Origin: an uncultured Hyphomicrobiales bacterium | Lineage (GTDB): Bacteria > Pseudomonadota > Alphaproteobacteria > Rhizobiales > Beijerinckiaceae | Reading direction: 5' to 3' | Assembly: GCA_903932535.1 (NCBI GenBank) | Contig: CAIZGR010000589.1 | Location: 1-39,447 of the forward strand | Length of the DNA stretch: 39,447 bases | Shown here: positions 22,673 through 29,150 of the stretch, one piece after another | Layout of the letters: each line of letters opens with the position of its first letter | How positions within the stretch are numbered: position 1 is the stretch's first letter | Program-made: the position numbers and the translations under genes | The notes under the pieces: generated by a model | Seen by the model: only the letters and a program-made list of their open reading frames with translations | Database searches by the model: none | Told to the model about the DNA's origin: nothing

Positions 22673-24309
22673 TGCCCTATAGCCGGCAGGAAATCCTCGA
22701 CACGCATTCCGATCTGCGGACGCTGCGCTATTACGAGGAGCCGCAATGGCGCGAGATCGCGCTTTTGATGAAGCCGGAAGAGCGCGACATCGGCACGCGC
22801 AATCTCGATCACCGCCGCGTCGCCGACGAAATCTTCGACAGCACGGCGCTGCTGGCGCTCGACGAATTCGAGGGCGGCTTCTTCAACCAGGCCGTCAATC
22901 CCGCCGAACGCTGGATGGGCCTGACGCTGCCCGACAAGGACCTCGCCAAATACGGCCCGGTGCGCGATTACCTGTGGCGCTTCGCCGATCTGATCTTCAA
23001 CTCGATCGGCCCGGCGCGCTCGGGCTTCTACGTCAACATTCCCGCCAGCTTCGGCGACATGGGCTGCTTTGGCCTCGGCACCCTGTATTCGGCGGAAATC
23101 CCCGGCTCCGACAGCTACATCGACATCGCCATCCCGTTGTCGGAAACCTACATCGACACCGACGGGCAGGGAAACCTGACGCGGTTCAACCGCAATTATC
23201 GCCTGTCGGGCCGTCAGGCGAAGCTCCAATTCAAGGACGCCGCCTCGCACCTCCAGGACGCGTCGAGCTATTATTTCATACACTCGGTGTTCAAGAACCC
23301 CGAATTCAAACAGGGCGCGCTCGGCCCGCGCGGCATGGAATGGGCGAGCGCCTATATCTGCGAAGACGACACGAAGTTTCGCACCGACAAGGGCTATTAC
23401 GAAATGCCCTATCACTCGATCCCCTGGCGGCTGCGCTCGGGTCGGGTGTGGCCGATCGGCCCCGGCCATCTGGCGCGGCCCGACATGAACATGCTCAACG
23501 AAATGGAGCGCAGCCATATCGTGGCCGCCCAGTTCGCCGCCGAACCGCCGATGCTGCTGCACGATCAGAGCGTGCTGACGGCCGCCGACATTCAGCCCAA
23601 CGCGATGCTCTACGGCTCCGTCAACGAAGACGGAAAGCCGCTGGTGCAATCGTTCTCTCGCGCCGCCGACGTCAAGCTGTCGCTGGAGCAAAGCCAGCAG
23701 CGCCGCGTCGCCATTCAGAACGCGTTCAAGTTCTCGCTGATGCAGCTGATGAACCGGCCGCAGATGACGGCGACGGAGTTTCTGGGCCAGAAGACGACGC
23801 AGCTGCAATTGCTCGCGCCCAATCTGGCGCGCATCCACACGTTCGGGCTTTCGCCCTGGGTCAAGCGGCGCGCGCGCATGCTGATCCGCCAGGGCAAGGC
23901 GCCGCCGCCGCCGCCCGAAATGATGGGGCAGAGGGTCGAAGTCGAATTCGTCTCGCCGCTGGCGAAGGCGCAGAAGGCCTCGACCGGGCAGGCGACGCTG
24001 CAATGGATTTCGGCGGTCGGGCAGATCGCGCAGGCCGATCCGCAAAGCGGGGCGATGGACAACGTCGACACCGACGGCGCCGTGACGATCCTGCACGACG
24101 CGTTCGGGCCGCCGCCCGGCGCGATGCGCGATCCCAAACAGGTCGCGCAGCTGCGTTCGGATCGCGCGGCGGAAATGGCCAAACAGGCGCAAATCCAGCA
24201 GGCCGGCGACGTCGCCAACGTCGCCGCGACCGCTTCGCACGCCGTGCAGGCGGCGACGCTTTCGAGCGGCCGCATGGGCGGCGCGCAGGGCAGCGGGAGG
24301 CCGAATTGA
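22672..24309 (+). CDS. Portal (head-to-tail connecting protein)
   Basis: A 545-aa protein matching the podovirus head-tail connector family (T7 gp8-type): an early YEEPQWREIALLMKPEERD, a conserved ILD-like DSTALLALDEFEGGFFNQAVNPAERWMGL, then LWRFADLIFNSIGPARSGFY and GCFGLGTLYSAEIPG. A dodecamer of this protein forms the channel through which DNA is packaged and ejected, and it nucleates capsid assembly. The C-terminal about 90 residues are Ala/Gln-rich helices (barrel region), ending in a Gly-rich tail. The start overlaps the previous stop by one base. Confidence 0.92.
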   Translation: MPYSRQEILDTHSDLRTLRYYEEPQWREIALLMKPEERDIGTRNLDHRRVADEIFDSTALLALDEFEGGFFNQAVNPAERWMGLTLPDKDLAKYGPVRDYLWRFADLIFNSIGPARSGFYVNIPASFGDMGCFGLGTLYSAEIPGSDSYIDIAIPLSETYIDTDGQGNLTRFNRNYRLSGRQAKLQFKDAASHLQDASSYYFIHSVFKNPEFKQGALGPRGMEWASAYICEDDTKFRTDKGYYEMPYHSIPWRLRSGRVWPIGPGHLARPDMNMLNEMERSHIVAAQFAAEPPMLLHDQSVLTAADIQPNAMLYGSVNEDGKPLVQSFSRAADVKLSLEQSQQRRVAIQNAFKFSLMQLMNRPQMTATEFLGQKTTQLQLLAPNLARIHTFGLSPWVKRRARMLIRQGKAPPPPPEMMGQRVEVEFVSPLAKAQKASTGQATLQWISAVGQIAQADPQSGAMDNVDTDGAVTILHDAFGPPPGAMRDPKQVAQLRSDRAAEMAKQAQIQQAGDVANVAATASHAVQAATLSSGRMGGAQGSGRPN

Positions 24310-24518
24310 AAAATCCGCGCCTGCGCTGGGGCTTTTGCGACGATCCGTCGGCGGCGCGTCAGGACTACCTGCGTATGCATTATTGGGACGCCGAAGACCG
24401 CACGGTCTGCGGGCGTTTCTGCATGCCGTGCGGCGACTGGCACGAGAACCCGAGCGAACCCTGTCGCGATTGCCGGCGTATCGTCGACGCCGCCGCCAAC
24501 GATCAGGTCCCCGCATGA
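24306..24518 (+). CDS. Small zinc-finger-like protein (TTG start)
   Basis: A 70-aa protein. The start is a TTG overlapping the portal stop (TTGA), supported by GGGAGG 6 bases upstream. It contains two cysteine clusters, CGRFCMPCGDW and EPCRDCRR, about 15 residues apart, fitting a zinc ribbon. Function is unknown; small zinc-binding proteins occur near portal genes in several phage groups. The stop overlaps the next ATG. Confidence 0.6.
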   Translation: MKNPRLRWGFCDDPSAARQDYLRMHYWDAEDRTVCGRFCMPCGDWHENPSEPCRDCRRIVDAAANDQVPA

Positions 24519-24715
24519 CGCCGTTGGCGCGCAAGGCCCGCGCCGCGCAGGCGCTGCGCAGCCTGCCGGGCGTCGTCGCGGCGTCCAATCCGCGCGAGTT
24601 GCGGCACGCCGCGCCCGACAATGCGCTGGTGCGCGCCGGCCTCGCGCGGCCGACGCCGGACGGTTTCGAGCTGACGGAGAAGGGCGCGACGTTTCTGTCG
24701 CGCGCGGGCTCGTGA
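24515..24715 (+). CDS. Small winged-helix-like protein
   Basis: A 66-aa protein from an ATG overlapping the previous stop. The basic N-terminus (ARKARAAQALRSL) is followed by VRAGLARPTPDGFELTEKGATFL, which has the helix-hairpin pattern of a small winged helix (GLA..T..G..LT.KG). It may be a regulator or a nucleic-acid-binding accessory protein. No family assigned. Confidence 0.5.
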   Translation: MTPLARKARAAQALRSLPGVVAASNPRELRHAAPDNALVRAGLARPTPDGFELTEKGATFLSRAGS

Positions 24716-24996
24716 ACCTCGTCCGCTGGTTCGCCCAGTCCTGGCCGTTCGAACATGGCCGCAAAGCGGTGCTGGTCGAATATGAGCAACTTGGGCGGCT
24801 CAAGCTGGTGCTGGCCGACATCGGGCTGCGAGCGGCTTTATGGCAGCCCAAAGCCCGCGCGGCGACCCTCTACGACGCCGGTTTCGCCGCCGGCAAGGAG
24901 GCGATGGCGCTGGAGATTTTCAGGATCGTCAAGGCCGACCCGATAGCCCTGTTTGGCTACGTGCCGGCGAAACCGAAAGCAGGAGCCGAAAAGTGA
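24712..24996 (+). CDS. Small protein before scaffold, unknown function
   Basis: A 94-aa protein from a GTG overlapping the previous stop (GTGA). It begins MNLVRWFAQSWPFEHGRKAV and is helical, with YDAGFAAGKEAMALEIFRIVKAD near the end and a basic C-terminus. No known domain; it continues the coupled set portal to scaffold. Its stop overlaps the scaffold GTG. Confidence 0.55.
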   Translation: MNLVRWFAQSWPFEHGRKAVLVEYEQLGRLKLVLADIGLRAALWQPKARAATLYDAGFAAGKEAMALEIFRIVKADPIALFGYVPAKPKAGAEK

Positions 24997-25901
24997 CGGA
25001 TGCAGCCAACGGAGGCGGCGGTGACGCGGGTGCAGGTGCAGGCGGCGCGGGCGGCGGCGATAAAGGCAAAAGCGGCGGCGCTCAAGGCGGCGGCGCAGGC
25101 GGAGGCGCTGGCGGAGCGGGCGGCGGCGATAAACCGTTCTACAGCGACTGGGGTCTGGACGACACCCATCGCGATTTCGTAGTCGGCAAGGGCTTCAAGA
25201 GCCCCGCCGACCTCGCCAAATCCGCCGCGCTCGCCGACAAGCTGGTGCGCGACCGCAACGTTGTGCCGGCGCCCGACATGGCGAAGATCGGCGAGTGGGA
25301 AGGCTGGGAGAAGCTCGGCTGGGCGAAGGACCTCGCCCATTACAAGCTGCCCGACGCCAAGGTGCCCGACGGCCTCGAATACGACAAGGGCATGGAAGGG
25401 CGGCTGGTCGAAGCCATGCACGCCGCCAAATTGCCGCCGCATCAGGCCGCCGCCGTGCGCGACGGGCTTATCGGCATCCTCAAGGCCGAGACCGACGCCC
25501 GCGACGCGCGCGGCCGCGCCGAAAGCGAGGGCCTGCAAACCGCGCTCAAACAGGAATGGGGCGCGGAATTCCAGGCAAAGTCCGATGTCGCCGCCCGCGC
25601 CGCGCGCGCGCTCGGCCTCGACCTGTCCACGTCGGCGCAGCTCGAAAAATTCACCGGCGCGCCCGGCATGCTGAAACTGTTCGCCAAAATCGGCGAGACC
25701 ATGGGCGAGGACGTGCTGCGCGGCGGCTCGGCCCGCGCCGAAAGCGCGATGTCGTCCGACGCCGCCTCGGCCGAACAGCGCCGCCTCGCCGCCGATCCCG
25801 ATTTCATGCGTTCGCTCAACGACAGCCGCCACCCGACCCACAAGGACAACGCGGCGCGCTGGCTCAAACTTCAGGAAGCCAAGGCAGGAGGCCGTAGATG
25901 A
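24993..25901 (+). CDS. Capsid scaffold (assembly) protein
   Basis: A 302-aa protein. The start is the GTG at 24993 (overlap GTGA, AGGAG 7 bases before), not the open frame upstream. Residues 5-47 are almost pure Gly/Ala/Asp/Lys. Then comes the typical podovirus scaffold order: WGLDDTHRDFVVGKGFKSPADLAKS, a KYKLPDA-like stretch (HYKLPDAKVPDGLEYD), a long charged helix around residue 165-200 (LKAETDARDARGRAESEGLQ), then a C-terminal SLNDSRHPTHKDNAARWLKLQE that would contact the capsid protein. It lies just upstream of the head-protein cluster. Its last bases overlap the next start. Confidence 0.85.
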   Translation: MTDAANGGGGDAGAGAGGAGGGDKGKSGGAQGGGAGGGAGGAGGGDKPFYSDWGLDDTHRDFVVGKGFKSPADLAKSAALADKLVRDRNVVPAPDMAKIGEWEGWEKLGWAKDLAHYKLPDAKVPDGLEYDKGMEGRLVEAMHAAKLPPHQAAAVRDGLIGILKAETDARDARGRAESEGLQTALKQEWGAEFQAKSDVAARAARALGLDLSTSAQLEKFTGAPGMLKLFAKIGETMGEDVLRGGSARAESAMSSDAASAEQRRLAADPDFMRSLNDSRHPTHKDNAARWLKLQEAKAGGRR

Positions 25902-26251
25902 TTGCGATCAAGGTACTGGAAGCGGCCGAGAAGGCCGCCGGCATTTGGCCCGCGCAAATGCCGGGGCACGTCAATTTCGGCGCCGAGGCGATCGACGTCG
26001 ATGGCCAGCTGGAAGACGGCGCGCACCGGCTGGAAGGTTCACCCTGGCAGTTCATCGTCGAGCACGGCCAGATCGTCTCGGCCGTGCGCGAGGACATGAA
26101 AGCCTGGTGGCGCGAGGATCACCTGGTTTACGCCTCGGCGGAAGTTGGCCAGGCCGCGCTTTCGCCCGAAGAACCGCCGCCGCCCAAGTCGCCGGAGCCT
26201 CTCGTGCGCGCGCGCCGCGCCATCCAGCAGGCGGGAAACGAACCCGGCTAA
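25898..26251 (+). CDS. Small protein after scaffold, unknown function
   Basis: A 117-aa protein from an ATG overlapping the scaffold stop. The first 80 residues (MIAIKVLEAAEKAAGIWPAQ..., GSPWQFIVEHGQIVSAVREDMKAWWRED) predict an alpha/beta domain; the rest is Pro/Glu/Arg-rich (PEEPPPPKSPEPLVRARRA). No family recognised. The control element copy C begins within its last codons and a terminator follows. Confidence 0.55.
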   Translation: MIAIKVLEAAEKAAGIWPAQMPGHVNFGAEAIDVDGQLEDGAHRLEGSPWQFIVEHGQIVSAVREDMKAWWREDHLVYASAEVGQAALSPEEPPPPKSPEPLVRARRAIQQAGNEPG

Positions 26252-26261
26252 TCTGAGCCTC
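26229..26261 (+). promoter_or_regulatory. GCGGGAA-N11-TA element, copy C (before terminator and head accessory genes)
   Basis: GCGGGAA at 26231-26237 is followed after 11 bases by TAATCT (26249-26254), the same distance as in copies A and B; TAATCT is also shared with copy B. It overlaps the 3' end of the gene at 25898 and lies 25 bases before a strong terminator. If it is a promoter, its transcript would meet that terminator almost at once, which suggests regulation by attenuation or antitermination. Confidence 0.4.
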
Positions 26262-26285
26262 GGGGTTTCCTCCCCTGACTGGGCA

Positions 26286-26315
26286 GGGCGGCCTTCGCGG
26301 GCCGCCCTTTTTTTT
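26286..26315 (+). terminator. Rho-independent terminator inside the virion operon
   Basis: An 8-bp perfect stem (GGGCGGCC 26286-26293, GGCCGCCC 26300-26307) with loop TTCGCG and eight T residues (26308-26315). It separates the portal/scaffold genes from the head accessory and capsid genes. The next ribosome site (GGAG) starts directly after the T-tract. Confidence 0.9.
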
Positions 26316-26325
26316 GGAGCCGATC

Positions 26326-26589
26326 ATGTCCAAGCCCCATGTTGCGATCAGCAAGGCCGACGCCCGCAAGCTCGCTGGACCCGCGCTGGAGATCGCGCCC
26401 GGCGACGTCGTCACGCCGGTGCACGATTGGAAACAGGCCTCGGTGGTGCGCTATGGCGCGGCGCAGCTCGTCGTCGGCGCGCGCTACGCGGTGGCCAAAG
26501 TGTTCGGCGGCTACAGCGGCGCCTTCGTCGAGCTGGTCGATGGCCCCGGCGATAAATTCCCGGCGCATCTGTTCGTCAAAGCCCCCTGA
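26326..26589 (+). CDS. Head accessory protein, unknown function
   Basis: An 87-aa protein from ATG 26326 (GGAG 6 bases upstream; an in-frame TTG at 26314 inside the terminator is not used). The second half is beta-rich (ASVVRYGAAQLVVGARYAVAKVFGGYSGAFVELVDG). Small proteins just upstream of the capsid gene often decorate or stabilise the head. No family is recognised. Confidence 0.55.
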   Translation: MSKPHVAISKADARKLAGPALEIAPGDVVTPVHDWKQASVVRYGAAQLVVGARYAVAKVFGGYSGAFVELVDGPGDKFPAHLFVKAP

Positions 26590-26598
26590 CGCGCCGCC

Positions 26599-26772
26599 GT
26601 GTGGACCTATCTCAAAGTCCTCGTCGTCGGACTGGCGTCGCTCGGCGTGCTGCTGGGTTTTCTGATGGTGCTGTCGAGCCGCACCGACGCGCCGCTCGAC
26701 GACGGGCTGATCCGCGAGGGCTTCGTCGCCATCCTTGGCGGTCTCGTCATTCTGGGCTGCCTGTTCATCTGA
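26599..26772 (+). CDS. Small two-pass membrane protein
   Basis: A 57-aa protein from GTG 26599, nine bases after the previous stop. Two membrane segments are obvious: TYLKVLVVGLASLGVLLGFL (about 3-25) and FVAILGGLVILGCLFI (about 42-57), separated by a polar SSRTDAPLDDGLIREG loop. It is short and overlooked by length filters. A holin-like or assembly role is possible, but it is in the head cluster, away from the lysis genes. Confidence 0.6.
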   Translation: MWTYLKVLVVGLASLGVLLGFLMVLSSRTDAPLDDGLIREGFVAILGGLVILGCLFI

Positions 26773-26773
26773 C

Positions 26774-26813
26774 GGCCAAAAGGCGGGAACCCTCACCCCG
26801 TAATCTTGCCCTC
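26774..26813 (+). promoter_or_regulatory. GCGGGAA-N11-TA element, copy B (before capsid gene)
   Basis: GGCCAAAAGGCGGGAACC (26774-26791) is identical to copy A; TAATCTTGCCC follows with TA at 26801-26802. It sits about 185 bases before the major capsid gene, whose leader also holds a hairpin (26818-26835). This is the most promoter-like placement of the four copies. Confidence 0.5.
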
Positions 26814-26817
26814 GATC

Positions 26818-26835
26818 GCAGCGGCTCGCCGCTGC
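26818..26835 (+). other. Leader hairpin upstream of capsid gene
   Basis: GCAGCGG (26818-26824) and CCGCTGC (26829-26835) form a 7-bp stem with a CTCG tetraloop. No T-tract follows. If transcription starts at element B, this hairpin would be near the 5' end of the capsid mRNA and could protect it from decay. The remaining leader to 26986 shows no gene. Confidence 0.5.
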
Positions 26836-26986
26836 CCACCGGCCGCACCGGGCGTCGATCCGCCTGCCCGCCTGACCTGACGAAAGTCGTCCGCCGACCG
26901 CCGGCGTAATCGCGCAGGCCCCGCCCGCTGGGTTTCCAGCCGCACCTCGGCCGCCCCTCTGGATCAACCCCTGGAAGGACGCCCCA

Positions 26987-27949
26987 ATGGCTGTGCCCGA
27001 TATTTATGGTCCGATAGACGCCGTCACCAAACAGGCCTATTCGGACAATGTTCAGCTGCAAGTGCAGCTCGCCACCGACAAGCTGATGGGCGCGTTCACG
27101 CCTATCGAAGGCCTCAAGGGCCGCGAAATGCAGGCCGTCGAGCTGGTCGGCGCGTTCGAAGCCGATCTCGACGCCCCCACCAACGTGCCGCAGACGCGCA
27201 AGACGCCTGTGCATGAGGGCGTCTACGTCTATCCGCGCCGCATCTCGGCGGGGTTCACCATCCCGGCGAACTACCCGATCGAGAGCCTTCGCGATTACAC
27301 CGGCCCCTACACCAAGGCGCTGTCGGCGGCCTTCGTGCGCAAGCGCCAGTATCTGATCATGCAGTCGATCACCGGCCCGCGCTACATGCGCAACGACAAC
27401 ACCGGCTCGATCAACGCGGTCGCCTACGACTGGACCAACCGCGTCGTGGCCAACAATTACCAGTTCGGCGGCGGCGGCGGCTCGACCAACATGACCGTGC
27501 AGAAGTTCATCAAGGGCATGGAAATGCTCGGCATGACCTCGCTCGATCTCGACGCCGAGGACATCTACTGCGCGATGACGGTCAAGCAAAACACCGCGTT
27601 GTATCAGAATATCCAGGTCACCAACTGGTACAACACCGGGCGCTTCCAGCTCGAAGACAAGTTCGTGCGCGACTTCCTCGGCGTCAAAATCCTGATCTTC
27701 GGCACCCAGTCGGCCGGCAACGCCGGCGCGGTCCCGGTGCAGTTCGATCCGACCGGCGCCTATCGCGCCTGCCCGATGTGGACGAAGTCGGGCGTGCATG
27801 TCGGCAACGCGCAGCCGTTCTCGCTCAACATCGAGCGCAACCCGTCGCTGCAATACCAGCCCGACGCGTTCGCCGAAGAGTGGATCGGCATGACGCGCGA
27901 CCAGGACGAGCACGTCGTCGTCATCAACTGCGACGAAACCCAGACCTAA
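26987..27949 (+). CDS. Major capsid protein
   Basis: A 320-aa protein with a good ribosome site (GGAAGGA about 10 bases upstream). It has the features of the podovirus HK97-fold capsid family: an N-terminal arm (DIYGPIDAVTKQAYSDNVQL), the G-loop/E-loop region around MQAVELVGAFEADLDAPT, a spine-type long helix, and a C-terminal part (GVHVGNAQPFSLNIERNPSL... EEWIGMTRDQDEHVVVINCDE). The length is typical. It forms the shell around scaffold and internal proteins. It is likely the most strongly expressed gene; element B and hairpins surround it. Confidence 0.9.
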   Translation: MAVPDIYGPIDAVTKQAYSDNVQLQVQLATDKLMGAFTPIEGLKGREMQAVELVGAFEADLDAPTNVPQTRKTPVHEGVYVYPRRISAGFTIPANYPIESLRDYTGPYTKALSAAFVRKRQYLIMQSITGPRYMRNDNTGSINAVAYDWTNRVVANNYQFGGGGGSTNMTVQKFIKGMEMLGMTSLDLDAEDIYCAMTVKQNTALYQNIQVTNWYNTGRFQLEDKFVRDFLGVKILIFGTQSAGNAGAVPVQFDPTGAYRACPMWTKSGVHVGNAQPFSLNIERNPSLQYQPDAFAEEWIGMTRDQDEHVVVINCDETQT

Positions 27950-27960
27950 ACGCCGCTCGC

Positions 27961-27988
27961 GGCGGCCGCGCTCGCGGCCGCCGTCTTT
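27961..27988 (+). terminator. Weak terminator or processing hairpin after capsid gene
   Basis: GGCGGCCGC (27961-27969) pairs with GCGGCCGCC (27974-27982) in a 9-bp stem with a 4-base loop, followed by GTCTTTCCTC, a poor T-tract. It could partly terminate or protect the capsid mRNA. The next gene has its own strong ribosome site (AGGAGGG). Confidence 0.55.
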
Positions 27989-28012
27989 CCTCAATTTCAC
28001 CAGGAGGGCCTT

Positions 28013-28510
28013 ATGGCCGTCGTCACTCGCTACACCCCCGGTTATCCGCAGGTCACGCCGGCTGCGGGCTTTGGCTACCAGAACAACAAGTGGCTGGAGA
28101 GCAAGGCCAACGTCAAGTCGATCACCTTCAACATCGCCGCCACCAACGGCGACAGCATCGCGTCGGTCTATCGGCTCGGCCGCGTGCCTTCGGGCTCAAT
28201 CTTGCTGCCGGAAAGCCTGCTTTACGCCGCCGCCATCGCCGGCGCGACCTCGGTCTCGGCCGGGCTCGACAACCTCGCCGGCACGGCGGTCGCCAACGCG
28301 CTGATGAACGCGGTCAACATTTCGGCGGGCGGCTCCTTCGCCATGCTGTCGAACGTGGCGATCGCCAATTACAACACCAAAGCCTGGCAGCTGCTCGGCC
28401 TCGCCGCCGATCCCAACTCCATGCTCGACGTGACCCTAACGCTCAACGCCGCGCTGACGGCGTCGGGCGCGATCGCGGGCTTCCTGAAGTTCCTCGACAT
28501 CGGCGTCTGA
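28013..28510 (+). CDS. Virion protein after capsid (decoration-like), unknown function
   Basis: A 165-aa protein with AGGAGGG 5 bases before the ATG. It is uncharged, Ala/Asn/Ser-rich and beta/alpha mixed (VTPAAGFGYQNNKWLESKANVK, SVYRLGRVPSGSILLPESLLY, TLTLNAALTASGAIAGFLKFLDIGV). Proteins of this type follow capsid genes in related podoviruses and are thought to be head structural proteins. Its strong ribosome site suggests high expression. Confidence 0.65.
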   Translation: MAVVTRYTPGYPQVTPAAGFGYQNNKWLESKANVKSITFNIAATNGDSIASVYRLGRVPSGSILLPESLLYAAAIAGATSVSAGLDNLAGTAVANALMNAVNISAGGSFAMLSNVAIANYNTKAWQLLGLAADPNSMLDVTLTLNAALTASGAIAGFLKFLDIGV

Positions 28511-28514
28511 CACG

Positions 28515-29150
28515 ATGGCCGCGCCGATCGACCAGTCGGAGACCGGCCAGGCCAACGGCGCGCTCGCCCTCATCGGCGAGCCGCCGATCACTTCGCTCGA
28601 CGACGCCACGCGCGCCGCCGCGCGCTACGCCAAGCGCTATTTCGCCGAAGAGCGCGACGAGCTGCTGCGCGAAAAGGACTGGCAATTCGCGCGCAATTTT
28701 GCGACGCCGGGCGCCGTCGCCTCGCCCAACAGCGCCTGGTCGTGGCGCTACACGATGCCTGCCGACTGCATCGCGGTGGTGCGGATCGGCGATTATGAGA
28801 AATACACCGACGAACCCGATTGGGAGGAAGTCTCCTCGGGCGAAGACGGCGACGTCGCCACCTTCGTCGACACCAACGAAGCCGGCGCGCAAATCTACTA
28901 CACCCGGCGCATCGTCAATCCCGCGCAATGGGACCTCGATTTCGCGGCTCTGTTCAAGACGCGCCTCGCCATCAAGCTCAATCCGCTCATCGGCCGCGAC
29001 AAGTCGCTGACCGCGACGCTGATGCAGATGGCCAGCAAGCGCGAAGACGACAGCTCGAAACGCGACAGCCAGCAGCGGCGCGGCGACACCATCACCCGCT
29101 CGACGACATGGGTCACCGCGCGCTGGGGCTTCTATAACGGCCAACGCTGA
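28515..29150 (+). CDS. Tail tubular protein A-like (adaptor)
   Basis: A 211-aa protein. It opens with NGALALIGEPPITSLDDATRAA, the start pattern of the T7 gp11 / tail tubular A family, and contains LREKDWQFARNFATP and WSWRYTMPADCIAVVRI. Twelve copies form the ring between portal and nozzle. It overlaps the next start by one base (TGATG), so the two tail proteins are coupled. Confidence 0.88.
   Translation: MAAPIDQSETGQANGALALIGEPPITSLDDATRAAARYAKRYFAEERDELLREKDWQFARNFATPGAVASPNSAWSWRYTMPADCIAVVRIGDYEKYTDEPDWEEVSSGEDGDVATFVDTNEAGAQIYYTRRIVNPAQWDLDFAALFKTRLAIKLNPLIGRDKSLTATLMQMASKREDDSSKRDSQQRRGDTITRSTTWVTARWGFYNGQR

Noticed and set aside
19863..24789. Very long reverse-strand open frames opposite TerL and portal (about 470 and 724 codons)
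   Set aside because: They are Arg/His/Ala-rich, match no family, lack ribosome sites and lie antisense to well-recognised genes; GC-rich DNA with few stops explains them. The same applies to the 748-codon frame opposite 31372-33618.
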